Notes under the pieces: generated by a model
Told to the model about the DNA's origin: nothing
The model's input: the letters and a program-made list of their open reading frames with translations, nothing else
The model's database searches: none
Made by a program: the position numbers and the translations under genes
NCBI GenBank assembly: GCA_002728135.1
Contig: PBVE01000002.1
Location: forward strand, 1-58,576
Reading direction: 5' to 3'
From: Rhodospirillaceae bacterium
Lineage (GTDB): Bacteria > Pseudomonadota > Alphaproteobacteria > UBA828
DNA: 58,576 nt
Shown here: piece after piece, positions 15,802 to 25,197 of the stretch
Layout: each line of letters begins with the position of its first letter
Numbering within the stretch: the first letter of the stretch is position 1

Positions 15802-17832
15802 ATGAAAATTGCAGTTGATGTTGGTGGTACCTTTACGGACATAGTAGCAGTCAGTGATGGAGAAGTCTTTGTTGGAAAGACTCCCACTACACCCAAAAAC
15901 ATCAGTCAAGGTTTTCTAAAAGCAGTTAAAATGGCCACAAACTCATTTCAAGATGTAGATGAAATTGTTCATGGCACTACTGTAGTATTGAATTCTCTTC
16001 TCGTTGGTCAAGGACCCCAAACAGCCTTAATTACGACTAAAGGTTTTCGTGATGTTCTGGAAATAATGCGAGCAGATCGTAAAGACTTATTTGACTTAAG
16101 CCAAACCAAGCCTAAACCTCTAATCCCAAGAGATCGATGCCTAGAGCTTGATGAACGGATATCAGCGAGTGGAGAAATTATATTCCCGTTAGAATCCTCA
16201 GAAATCAACGCAATAATTACAAAACTAAAACAACTGAAAATTGAATCAGTTGCTATCTGCTTATTGTTTTCTTTCCTTGACCCCTCTCATGAAATTCTTG
16301 TTGGCAAAGCAATTGCTAATGAAATACCAGGAATCAGCATTTCACTCTCTCATGAGGTCTTACCTTTGTATCGTGAATATGAAAGAACTTCTACAACAGT
16401 CGTAAATGCCTCTGCTCAGCCCATAATGAAACATTACATATCTGAAGTCGTTCCGAAGCTACAATCACAATCTTTTCAAGGAGATTTCTATGTAATGCAA
16501 TCAAATGGTGGTCTGGCTTCTCCTAATGAGACAATAGATAGGCCTGTTTATTCACTCTTCTCCGGGCCTGCAGGAGGTGTTATTGCCGCAGCTGAATTTG
16601 GTAGAAGGCATGGATTCTCTAATTTACTAAGCTTGGACATGGGTGGGACAAGCACAGATGTCGCAGCCGTAACAGATGCAAAGCCTGACCTCACGATAGG
16701 CATAGAAATTGGTGGATATCCAATTTCCATACCATCTCTGGACATTATTTCTGTAGGAGCTGGTGGAGGAAGTATTGCTTCAGTAGATCCTGGTGGAGGA
16801 TTAGAGGTGGGTCCTAAATCATCAGGGGCAATGCCAGGCCCAGCTTGCTATGGTAACGCAGGAACAGATGCTACAGTTACAGATGCCGCTGTTACTATCG
16901 GTAGATATAATGCCGATATACCATTAGGCGGGACTATAAAAATTCAAAAGGACCTTGCTGAAAAAAGCATTGAAGACATATCAAAAAAACTCAAAATGAA
17001 AACCCATGAAACTGCTTGGGGTATTATATCACTTGTGAATGCAAATATGGCCAATGCTGTTAGGGAAGTTTCCGTTGAGCGAGGACGCGACCCAAGAGAC
17101 TATATTTTGTTTGCAAGTGGAGGTGGTGGGCCAGCTCATGGCTGGGATGTTGCAAAAGAGCTGGGCATTAAAAAGGTACTAATACCCCCCTTTCCGGGAG
17201 CAGCATCTGCTCACGGAATGTTGGTCAGTGAAATACGTATAGATTCAATAAGAACAGTCCACAGACCACTCTTAGATCTTACAGTTAAATTTTTAAAAAC
17301 CCTATTTTTAGAACTTTCTGATGAGGCTTATAATCGCTTACCAGAAACTGTCAGGAAAGAACAAATAAAATATAGTTACAAGCTTGATCTTAGATACAAA
17401 GGACAAACTTATGAACTAGGGGTTCCAGTTCATATAGATGACATTCAAGTTAAAGCGATAGCTAATTTATTTCATGAGCTGCACAATAACCGTTATGGAC
17501 ATGCTTTCCCAGAAGGTCCTATCGAGCTTGTACACGCAAGGGCATCTTCAATAGCACCAAGAAAGGTTATACCTAAAACACTACCCCAATGGATAACTAA
17601 ATACCGCACAGAATCGCGTCCTGTATTTTGGGGACCCAAGGAAGGTTGGATCAAAACTCCAACCTTAAGCAGGGAGGAAATGCAAAAGTCAGAAAAATTA
17701 GAAGGTCCTGCAATAGTACAGCAGAACGACTCAACAATTGTTATTCCACCTAAAGCATGTGCATCTGTATTAAATGATGGATGTATAATACTAGAATGTG
17801 TAAAAAATAAAGCTGCGGAACCGATATTATGA
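15802..17832 (+). CDS. hyuA: Hydantoinase/oxoprolinase family protein, HyuA-type subunit
   Basis: A 676-residue, full-length HyuA-type subunit of an ATP-dependent N-methylhydantoinase/5-oxoprolinase-like enzyme. The N-terminal actin-like phosphate loop is VDVGGTFTDIV. The core has LFSGPAGGVIAAAE and LDMGGTSTDVA, then SVGAGGGSIASVDPGG and GPKSSGAMPGPACYG. The family opens cyclic amides or related rings with ATP, in a complex with the HyuB subunit encoded next. The stop overlaps the hyuB start by 4 bp (ATGA). The LLM gene upstream suggests a flavin-oxidised substrate. Acetone carboxylase or acetophenone carboxylase relatives share this fold, so the substrate is open. Confidence 0.88.
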   Translation: MKIAVDVGGTFTDIVAVSDGEVFVGKTPTTPKNISQGFLKAVKMATNSFQDVDEIVHGTTVVLNSLLVGQGPQTALITTKGFRDVLEIMRADRKDLFDLSQTKPKPLIPRDRCLELDERISASGEIIFPLESSEINAIITKLKQLKIESVAICLLFSFLDPSHEILVGKAIANEIPGISISLSHEVLPLYREYERTSTTVVNASAQPIMKHYISEVVPKLQSQSFQGDFYVMQSNGGLASPNETIDRPVYSLFSGPAGGVIAAAEFGRRHGFSNLLSLDMGGTSTDVAAVTDAKPDLTIGIEIGGYPISIPSLDIISVGAGGGSIASVDPGGGLEVGPKSSGAMPGPACYGNAGTDATVTDAAVTIGRYNADIPLGGTIKIQKDLAEKSIEDISKKLKMKTHETAWGIISLVNANMANAVREVSVERGRDPRDYILFASGGGGPAHGWDVAKELGIKKVLIPPFPGAASAHGMLVSEIRIDSIRTVHRPLLDLTVKFLKTLFLELSDEAYNRLPETVRKEQIKYSYKLDLRYKGQTYELGVPVHIDDIQVKAIANLFHELHNNRYGHAFPEGPIELVHARASSIAPRKVIPKTLPQWITKYRTESRPVFWGPKEGWIKTPTLSREEMQKSEKLEGPAIVQQNDSTIVIPPKACASVLNDGCIILECVKNKAAEPIL

Positions 17833-19523
17833 ACGAAAAAGTAGACCCTATTACAGTCGGCATAATACGAAGCCACCTTGTATCAATAGCTCGTGAAATG
17901 GGTGTAACCCTCAGGCAAACAGCTTACTCAAACATTTTTAATGAAGGGTCAGATTTTTCGTGTGGTGTCTTCGATAGCAGTGGGCGTTTATGGGCACAAG
18001 GAGAATTTTTACCTATTCATCTAGGAGCACTTCAATTTGCTGTAAGAGAAGCAATAGAAGAAGTTGGTATCTCTTCGTTTGAGGAAGGCGATGCAGTTTT
18101 GTTGAATGACCCATATCGTGGAGGAACACATTTACCTGACCTTACTGCAATAACTCCAGTTTTCTTCTCCGGGGAAATAATCGCTTTTGCAGCGAACCGT
18201 GCTCATCACGCTGATATAGGTGGAACAGTCCCTGGAAGTTTTTACAGTAAAGCACGAGAAAACTTTCAGGAAGGATTGCGAATACCGCCTGTTCGATTTG
18301 TTAGAAGGGGTAAAATAGATCAAGATTTAAAAGAAATAATTTTAAATAATGTCCGTGTTCCTCGTGAAATGAGTGGCGATCTAGAAGCCCAATTTTCCTC
18401 AAACCGAACTGCTGTAGGGCGTATAAGATATCTTTGTGAGAAATATTCACTTGAAACTATACAGCTAGCCGCACAAGAAATATGCAACCAATCTGAAAAA
18501 CGTATGCGAACAAAAATAAATAGTTGGCCCGACGGAACCTGGTTTGCAGAAGATTTTCTTGATAATGATGGAATTAACCCAAAACCAATAAAAATTCATG
18601 TTGCAATCACAGTTGAAGGTGACAAGTTAAATTTTGATTTCAGTGATTCAGATGAACAAGCAATAGGCCCTGTCAATTCGGTACGAGGCATGACAGCCTC
18701 CGCCACCTACTTAGCTGTCCAAGCTGCTGTTGACCCCACTATCCCAGCTAATGACGGTGCATATCGTCCCATAACAATATTTGCACCAGAAGGCTGCTTA
18801 CTTAACCCAAAATTTCCAGCGCCATGTACGGGTGGTAATGAAACATCTCATCGGATTGTAAATGTAATTCAAAAGGCTTTTGCAGAAATACCTTACGGTC
18901 CTAAAATAATTGCTGGAGACCACGGTTCTTCTAACAACCTTCTTCTCTCTACGAACAATGGATCAGATCAAGAACCAAGTGTTTTTTATTCATATCCAGA
19001 AGGTGGATGGGGTGCACTGGATGAAAAAGATGGAGAAAATGCACTTTTTTCGATTGTCGGAAACTGTAAAAACATGCCAGCTGAGGCTTTGGAACTCACA
19101 ATGCCTATACGCTTACTTAAATATGAATTAAGGCAAGATACCGGAGGAGCTGGTCGAAAGCGAGGCGGATTGGGAATTCGACGTGACTATGAAATTTTAT
19201 CCAATTCTGCCTCTCTATCCTTTGTTGCTGATCGCTGTATATTCGGAGCAAATGGTCTTGCCGAAGGCAGAGCCGGAGGGGTTGGAACTTACCTGATTGA
19301 CCGGGGTGATGGCCCTAAGCTTGCATCACCAGACTTTGTGTCCAAAGGAACCCAAATTTCACTAAAAAAAGGTGATATTATCAGCCAATGCACTGCTGGA
19401 GGTGGTGGATATGTGAAACCAGAGGATAGGAATGAAAATGAAATTTTAAAAGATCTCCGTTTAGGATATATTTCAAAGACGGAAGCGGTAGAGACTTATG
19501 GTATAAAATTTAAAAAAATTTGA
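17829..19523 (+). CDS. hyuB: Hydantoinase B/oxoprolinase family protein, HyuB-type subunit
   Basis: A 564-residue HyuB-type subunit of the same complex. Its start, VDPITVGIIRSHLVSIAREMG, is characteristic of the family. The metal/active-site region shows NDPYRGGTHLPD and AANRAHHADIGG, and conserved GNETSHRIVN, RQDTGGAGRKRGGLG and TAGGGGY follow. It works with HyuA and is translationally coupled to it. Length is normal for HyuB. A second hyuA, and probably a second hyuB, lie at the right end of the window. Confidence 0.88.
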   Translation: MNEKVDPITVGIIRSHLVSIAREMGVTLRQTAYSNIFNEGSDFSCGVFDSSGRLWAQGEFLPIHLGALQFAVREAIEEVGISSFEEGDAVLLNDPYRGGTHLPDLTAITPVFFSGEIIAFAANRAHHADIGGTVPGSFYSKARENFQEGLRIPPVRFVRRGKIDQDLKEIILNNVRVPREMSGDLEAQFSSNRTAVGRIRYLCEKYSLETIQLAAQEICNQSEKRMRTKINSWPDGTWFAEDFLDNDGINPKPIKIHVAITVEGDKLNFDFSDSDEQAIGPVNSVRGMTASATYLAVQAAVDPTIPANDGAYRPITIFAPEGCLLNPKFPAPCTGGNETSHRIVNVIQKAFAEIPYGPKIIAGDHGSSNNLLLSTNNGSDQEPSVFYSYPEGGWGALDEKDGENALFSIVGNCKNMPAEALELTMPIRLLKYELRQDTGGAGRKRGGLGIRRDYEILSNSASLSFVADRCIFGANGLAEGRAGGVGTYLIDRGDGPKLASPDFVSKGTQISLKKGDIISQCTAGGGGYVKPEDRNENEILKDLRLGYISKTEAVETYGIKFKKI

Positions 19524-19715
19524 GGATTCTTCATAATAATTGATTACACTATTAACTTAAAATTACCTATGATCATTGTTGTATGCTAAAGTTTATTATG
19601 AAATTTATGTGAATTCAAATTAACTTCGCGTATCCTATAAAAAATGCAGTTTAAGTAAGAATCAAACACACTCACTAACGGCTTTCGTCACATTACATAT
19701 CAGGAGTTTAAACTA

Positions 19716-20621
19716 ATGAAAATTGGATTTATGCTACCGATGTTTGGCATTATGGCAACACATGAAAACATGATCAGAATGGCAAATTTTGCCGAAGAAA
19801 AAGGTTTTGAGTCAGTTTGGTCCCCAGATCATATCGTAATGCCAACAAAAATCGAGACCCCCTACCCCTACACTAAATCAGCTGACTATATTGCAGATCC
19901 CAAGGGAGCTCACCTTGAACCTTTTACAAGTTTGGCATTCATAGCAGGACATACCAAACGTGTCCGTCTTGGTTTTACTGTTCTTATAGCACCCTATCGT
20001 AACCCAATAGAAACAGCTAAACAAATGGCTTCTCTTGATGTTTTATCAAATGGTCGATTGATCGTTGGCACTGGTGCAGGCTGGCTAAATGAGGAATTTG
20101 AAGCATTAAACCTATCACCAAAACATAAATGGCCACGTACAGATGAATATATACGCATATGGAAAGAACTTTGGACAGCAGAAGAACCTAATTTTGAGGG
20201 AGATTTCTTTAGCTTTTCTAATGTTCAGTGCCGCCCTCAGCCAATCCAGAAACCCCATCCTCCTATTACCATAGGTGGAAATGGCAATTCCTGCTTTAGG
20301 CGTGTAGTAAATCTAGCTGATGGTTGGCAGGTCGTTTCAGAGGGACCTGATTTCACATACAGTAAAGGAGGCAATCTCGAAAGTTCATTGGCACTTCTTC
20401 ACAAAATGTCTGAGGAAAATGGTAGAGATCCTAAAACAATAGAAATAACTGTAGTTGTTATAGCAGGTACTCCTGAAGGAGTTATCCAAGATATACCACG
20501 ATACGAAGAACTTGGCGTAACAAGATTAATTTTAGATTTTCCATCATTTGTTTCAGACATACAAGAAATGGAGGATATGCTGGAAGTGGTAGCAGCCGGA
20601 ACTCAACTTAATAGTGACTAG
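19716..20621 (+). CDS. LLM class F420/flavin-dependent oxidoreductase
   Basis: A 301-residue luciferase-like enzyme. KIGFMLPMFG starts the barrel, followed by FESVWSPDHIVMP, RVRLGFTVLIAPYRNP, NGRLIVGTGAGWLNEEFEAL and RPQPIQKPHPPITIGG. The pattern resembles the TIGR03619-type F420-dependent group, but cofactor choice cannot be proved from sequence. AGGAG lies 9 nt before ATG 19716. A 192 bp gap separates it from hyuB; that gap shows no gene or clear terminator and may hold its promoter. It is shorter than, and not closely related to, the two paralogues at 14764 and 23368. Confidence 0.86.
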   Translation: MKIGFMLPMFGIMATHENMIRMANFAEEKGFESVWSPDHIVMPTKIETPYPYTKSADYIADPKGAHLEPFTSLAFIAGHTKRVRLGFTVLIAPYRNPIETAKQMASLDVLSNGRLIVGTGAGWLNEEFEALNLSPKHKWPRTDEYIRIWKELWTAEEPNFEGDFFSFSNVQCRPQPIQKPHPPITIGGNGNSCFRRVVNLADGWQVVSEGPDFTYSKGGNLESSLALLHKMSEENGRDPKTIEITVVVIAGTPEGVIQDIPRYEELGVTRLILDFPSFVSDIQEMEDMLEVVAAGTQLNSD

Positions 20622-20684
20622 AATCATTTTGCTTATAGGATTAAATGGACAATAATTAATTAACGAACATAAGGGTTTTTCTAT

Positions 20685-22475
20685 TTGCGGTGGATACTTA
20701 AATTTGTTTGTAAACCATTATCTTTTTTGGTGTTTTTATTGATTCCAACAACTTTAATGGCAAACACTCTAGAACCATGTCCCAATAAAGCAAACACGCG
20801 TTGGCATGAATGTTTTGGTTTATATACTTATAATGATAAATCAGAGTATTTGGGCGAGTGGCAAAATAACGCTCCAAATGGCCAAGGAAGTTACACAAAA
20901 CCAAATGGTTTTCTCTATGTTGGTGAATTTGCAAATGGTAACTTTAATGGACTTGGGACGGCAACATGGTCTGATGGAACCCGCTATATTGGTAGTTGGA
21001 AAGATAACAAATTCCATGGTAATGGATCACTAATATCATCTAATGGTGATACTGAAACAGGTCAATGGACTGAAGGCACCTTACAAAAACAAATCAGCAC
21101 AGCCAGTCCATCCAAAGGTGAAGATTATGAAACAGCTAATAAGAATTTAAATGCAGAAGATAAACATGTAAAAACAAATTCTCCTGATTTTACTATATCA
21201 CCAAAGGTAAAAACAGACATTCCTCAAAATGCAATAGTTAAGGTTATTGAAATTATTAGGGAGATGGGGGCAATTATTGAATTTGAAGAACCCATTCATA
21301 TTGATGGGTCTATAGATAGAAAAATCATTGCTTCGACTGACAATATAAAATTCTTTGAGACTTTATTTAAAACAATGAAAGTAAACTTCATTAAAGATAG
21401 AGACTCTTGGGATTATAAAATTATTTTTCCTGATGAATTAGAAATAATAACTAGTAATTCAGACGAGATAACAAGTAGCTCAGTAGATGAAATAAGTATA
21501 AACGGTAGTTTCCAAGAAAAAGAGCTCAAGCCTACCAAGCTTGAAATCCTAGCAAGAGACCTAAATGTTCAGACAGAAGATGGATTTATGACGTTTGAGG
21601 AGGTTGAGGTTGAGCAGCAATTTGATAACAGAGAAAAAAAGCAATCTTACTCTCATTCCGCTGACCTAAGAGACCTGCACTTTAAATCTCCTGATGTAGA
21701 AATAATTTTAGAGCGTTTTTCTATGCAGTCTGAAATAGATTTTAGATCAAGAAATTCAAACATTTCAGGACTTTGGGGTCCATTTCTTCCTGACTTTAAC
21801 TATCTTAATTATTTATCATTATTTTCGATGGCATCCCAGGTCAACGATGAAATATCTATACGAGACCTTGAAGTGACGTCATTAGAAGGCAACATACAGT
21901 TTAAACGTTTTGATTTATCTTCAAGCCTAGCACCAAAAGATAATGAAATTAATCGAGTGGAAGTTAGAGGAATCTTAGATGAACTTTCCCTTTCAAACTT
22001 TGATGATATCCCTAAAAGTGCATTACCCTATATTCCTAATCTACTAAGATTTGACATTACAGTTGAAGCAAACAGAATTAATTTTACTGAAACTAACGCA
22101 CTTGAGGCACTTGAAAATATATATTCTGAGTCAAATCCATTTGAAAAATTAGAAATATCAGAATTTCTGATTTCTAGTGATAAATTTTCTATTGATATAA
22201 ATGGAAACTTAAAGGCCGACATTTCAAGTAGCCTGGGAGTTGTAGGTAACTTAGAAATAAATATTGTTGGTTTGAATGGTCTAATTTCAGAGTTTCAAAA
22301 AAATCTTGGAACAGAAATGATGCCTGTCTTGCCTGTTATATTAATGATCCGTGGACTGTCGAATGCAGACCCTGAAAATTCCTCAAAGAACGCGACCGAT
22401 GATTATAACATTGAGATACAACAAGATAAGATTTTTGTTAACGGAACAGACCTTTCAAGTCTTATCCCTCAGTGA
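20685..22475 (+). CDS. Exported MORN-repeat protein with an uncharacterised C-terminal region
   Basis: A 596-residue protein. A signal peptide occupies about residues 1-26 (hydrophobic core LSFLVFLLIPTTLMA, cleavage probably after Ala26). Three MORN repeats run from about 55 to 123 (YLGEWQNNAPNGQGSY, YVGEFANGNFNGLGTATW, YIGSWKDNKFHGNGSL), with a partial fourth. The rest (about 150-596) is polar, rich in Asp/Glu/Asn/Ser, with no family I recognise; a short stretch near 175-255 could be an STN-like domain, but this is weak. It should act in the periplasm or at the cell surface. The start is TTG 20685 behind AAGGG; no better start is in frame. It is convergent with an SDR gene 8 bp away. Confidence 0.75.
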   Translation: MRWILKFVCKPLSFLVFLLIPTTLMANTLEPCPNKANTRWHECFGLYTYNDKSEYLGEWQNNAPNGQGSYTKPNGFLYVGEFANGNFNGLGTATWSDGTRYIGSWKDNKFHGNGSLISSNGDTETGQWTEGTLQKQISTASPSKGEDYETANKNLNAEDKHVKTNSPDFTISPKVKTDIPQNAIVKVIEIIREMGAIIEFEEPIHIDGSIDRKIIASTDNIKFFETLFKTMKVNFIKDRDSWDYKIIFPDELEIITSNSDEITSSSVDEISINGSFQEKELKPTKLEILARDLNVQTEDGFMTFEEVEVEQQFDNREKKQSYSHSADLRDLHFKSPDVEIILERFSMQSEIDFRSRNSNISGLWGPFLPDFNYLNYLSLFSMASQVNDEISIRDLEVTSLEGNIQFKRFDLSSSLAPKDNEINRVEVRGILDELSLSNFDDIPKSALPYIPNLLRFDITVEANRINFTETNALEALENIYSESNPFEKLEISEFLISSDKFSIDINGNLKADISSSLGVVGNLEINIVGLNGLISEFQKNLGTEMMPVLPVILMIRGLSNADPENSSKNATDDYNIEIQQDKIFVNGTDLSSLIPQ

Positions 22476-22483
22476 TCAATTTG

Positions 22484-23194
22484 TTACCAGGGGTAAGGAG
22501 TTCCATCATAATTTATAAACTCTCCTGTTCTTGGTGATGAATAACTACTGATCACTTCACGCATTCCACTTATACTATCAGAGACCTCTACTGGGGCTGA
22601 ATCAGTACCCATATCAGTTTTAACCCACCCAGGGTGAAAAGAAAGAGTTCTAATTCCACGATCTTTTAAGTCTATTGAAAGACCTTTAACTAATAAGTTA
22701 AGTGCTGCCTTAGAGGATCTATATGGGTAAAATCCACCTTCTGAAAGAGCCGTAATTGAAGCCATATGAGTTGACACAAAAACCATTAAACGATTCTTAG
22801 ATCCAGAGACATGATTTACAAAAGCTTCACATACTCTGAAAGGGCCAAGAACGTTTACTAGCATTGTCTCTTCCCAGGACTCATAATCAACACTTCCAAA
22901 AGCTCCCCTCATTGGTTGATCAAAGTCAGTTCCTAGAATTCCTGCATTATTTATTAAATAATCAATATTACAGCCATTTAGTTCTTTAGCAGTTGATAAA
23001 ACTTCCTTGGGGTTTGAAACATCCATCTGGAACAATGTTGTTTGACCATCAGATTCATTAGCAAGTTTCATAAGATTATTGGCATTTTCAGGGTTCCGGC
23101 AACAGGCAAAAATTTTAGCTCCACTCTTTTGATATTGCTTCACAAATTCTAGTCCAAGACCACGACTTGCACCAGTTATTAAGACAGTAACCAT
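22484..23194 (-). CDS. SDR family oxidoreductase (CsgA/C-factor-like)
   Basis: A 236-residue SDR with TGASRGLGLEF, NNAGILG, FVSTHMAS, YRSSK (Tyr/Lys catalytic pair) and FHPGWVKTDMG, a pattern typical of C-factor-like SDRs. I use ATG 23194 because GGGAG sits 6 nt upstream and the preceding 37 codons of the open frame are hydrophobic and not family-like. The substrate is unknown. It is divergent from the LLM paralogue B gene. Confidence 0.87.
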   Translation of the reverse strand: MVTVLITGASRGLGLEFVKQYQKSGAKIFACCRNPENANNLMKLANESDGQTTLFQMDVSNPKEVLSTAKELNGCNIDYLINNAGILGTDFDQPMRGAFGSVDYESWEETMLVNVLGPFRVCEAFVNHVSGSKNRLMVFVSTHMASITALSEGGFYPYRSSKAALNLLVKGLSIDLKDRGIRTLSFHPGWVKTDMGTDSAPVEVSDSISGMREVISSYSSPRTGEFINYDGTPYPW

Positions 23195-23367
23195 GAGAAT
23201 CTCCCTTTTACCAGGTAACCATAAAAAATAAATATAATTAACATACAACAATAGATGGTTAAATAGCGTAAAATTAAAGTTTAATTTGTCTGTTTTCAAA
23301 ATCATTATTGTTTTATAAATCTAGTAATAAAATAAAATCATTGCATTGATTAGAAATGGAGTCAGTG

Positions 23368-24396
23368 ATGGAAATTGGAATTTATGCAAATACTCATGGG
23401 AACAGCTATAGAGATGATACAAATATGTATTTGCGCAACTCTCCCCTGGAAGAAACTCAACCCTTAAAGGTAGCTTGTGCTGCCGAGGCTGCAGGTTTTC
23501 ACTCAATCTGGTATCCTGACCATGTGTCAATGCCAATAGGTTCTGAAAGTTTCCATACTGCAAATCAATCAGGGCAAAGGGCTTATCAGCCTTACCACAA
23601 TATGCTTGACGCTGTAGTTGTTATGGGTGCGGTGGCCCAGCAAACAAATCGGATACGTCTTGGAACGAGTGTATTAATATCTCCCTATCGACACCCACTC
23701 TCAGATGCCAGACAATTTATGACAGTAGATCAACTTTCTAATGGGAGATTAATGCTTGGGGTAGGTGCTGGATGGATGAAAGAAGAATTTGACTCAGTAG
23801 GCATTGATCATGCTGAACGCAATGGAAGATTAACTGAGTGCATCGAAATATATAAACGATCATGGTCACAAACTGAAGTGTCCTTCCCGGGGGAATTCTA
23901 CAACTTCAAAGATATCTCTATGGATCCAAAACCTGTCCAAAAACCTACACCACCCATTCTGCTAGGGGCTAATACCCCAGCTGGAGCTCGGAGGTCAGCA
24001 CGTTATTGTGATGGGCTTTATTCCCTATTTCTCGATAGCCATGTAGAGTTTGACCGATTTAACCCGCTCCAAGAAATTATAAAAAAAGAACGCGAAAGCA
24101 TGGGTCTCGGGGTAGAAAATTTTCTCATGATAGGTGCTGCTACTGCAAAAATAACAAATAAAGATCACGAGGAATCAACAAATAAACCAAGAAGAAACTG
24201 TGGTGGGACAGCTGAGCAAATACTAGAAGATTTAAGCAAATATGCAGATGCTGGGTATTCTATGATAATTTGCATGCTTCAATGTGAAACTGACTCTGTT
24301 TCTGAACAAATGGAACAAATACACAGGTTTGGTGAAGAAATCATCCCAACGGCCAGGACTTTTGCACCAAAAGGAGATTGGAAAAAGGTTGATTAG
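23368..24396 (+). CDS. LLM class flavin-dependent oxidoreductase (paralogue B)
   Basis: A 342-residue luciferase-like enzyme, closely paralogous to the gene at 14764-15780: the same IYANTHG start, FHSIWYPDHVSMP, SPYRHPLSDARQFMT, NGRLMLGVGAGWMKEEFD, SMDPKPVQKPTPPILLG and a shared C-terminal FGEEIIP. The start is ATG 23368, preceded by GGAG at 6 nt; an ATG at 23356 lies in frame but lacks an SD. It probably uses FMNH2 or F420H2. The substrate is unknown. It is convergent with apt. Confidence 0.87.
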   Translation: MEIGIYANTHGNSYRDDTNMYLRNSPLEETQPLKVACAAEAAGFHSIWYPDHVSMPIGSESFHTANQSGQRAYQPYHNMLDAVVVMGAVAQQTNRIRLGTSVLISPYRHPLSDARQFMTVDQLSNGRLMLGVGAGWMKEEFDSVGIDHAERNGRLTECIEIYKRSWSQTEVSFPGEFYNFKDISMDPKPVQKPTPPILLGANTPAGARRSARYCDGLYSLFLDSHVEFDRFNPLQEIIKKERESMGLGVENFLMIGAATAKITNKDHEESTNKPRRNCGGTAEQILEDLSKYADAGYSMIICMLQCETDSVSEQMEQIHRFGEEIIPTARTFAPKGDWKKVD

Positions 24397-24441
24397 CAAA
24401 TAAGAATCTAGAATTAACCGGTTTATTTTATGATATTGATC

Positions 24442-24960
24442 CTATGAATTAAGTTTTAGTAAGGAAAAAATTGGCAAATCACCAATAGCATCTCTCCCAT
24501 TCAGACTTGTGAGCTCAATTAAAAAAGCTGAACCTACGACCTTGGCACCGCTTTTTTCAATTAACCTTACACTTGCGGTGGCTGTCCCCCCTGTTGCTAA
24601 TAAATCATCAACTAAAATAACCCTAGTATCTGCCTCTAGTGCTTGGGATTGGATTTCAAGTTCATCACTACGATATTCTAAAGCATATTTTTCACTTATT
24701 GTTTTACCTGGTAGCTTGCCTTTTTTTCTTACCATCAAAAAACCAAGATTCATTTTTGATGATAATCCAGCACCTACAAGGAACCCCCGTGCATCAATAC
24801 CTGCTATAACGGCTGGCTTTAAAGGAGAAATTTTTTCTTTTAATGAATCCATTGCATAGTTCCATGCAGATGGGGATCTGATCAAGGGGGCAATATCATA
24901 AAATAAAATACCTGGTTTAGGAAAATCAGGAATCTCAGCAATATATTTACGAAGGTTCAT
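24442..24960 (-). CDS. apt: Adenine phosphoribosyltransferase
   Basis: A 172-residue type-I phosphoribosyltransferase that converts adenine and PRPP to AMP in purine salvage. It has FPKPGILFYDIAPLI near the N-terminus, the adenine-site segment GIDARGFLVG, and the PRPP loop VILVDDLLATGGTA. Length matches bacterial Apt. It is a cytoplasmic housekeeping gene, monocistronic here, with a 225 bp upstream gap shared with the divergent FGE-like gene. Confidence 0.92.
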   Translation of the reverse strand: MNLRKYIAEIPDFPKPGILFYDIAPLIRSPSAWNYAMDSLKEKISPLKPAVIAGIDARGFLVGAGLSSKMNLGFLMVRKKGKLPGKTISEKYALEYRSDELEIQSQALEADTRVILVDDLLATGGTATASVRLIEKSGAKVVGSAFLIELTSLNGRDAIGDLPIFSLLKLNS

Positions 24961-25197
24961 TATTCAACACTCTAGCCGAAAATTGGAAAATGATTACCAG
25001 TTGTATAAGGAAATAAAATATAAAATTCATATTATCACCGACAAAAATTAATAAGCAACGACTGATATAAATTTATAAAAAATCGATGCCCACCCAAGTA
25101 TGCCCTCTATCTATAGTCTTATTATTTTTATAACCTATAATCCCATTGTAAAATATTAAAAATAAAATCATGCCATCTATATCGGGTGCTTTACTAT

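Noticed and set aside
19524..19715. A possible RNA gene in the 192 bp gap after hyuB
   Set aside because: I could not find a cloverleaf, conserved RNA pattern or strong hairpin in it. It probably holds only a promoter and the SD of the LLM gene.
24961..25197. A regulatory RNA or small gene in the gap between apt and the FGE-like gene
   Set aside because: The stretch is AT-rich, has stops in all frames, and shows no clear structure. A divergent promoter region is the simplest reading.
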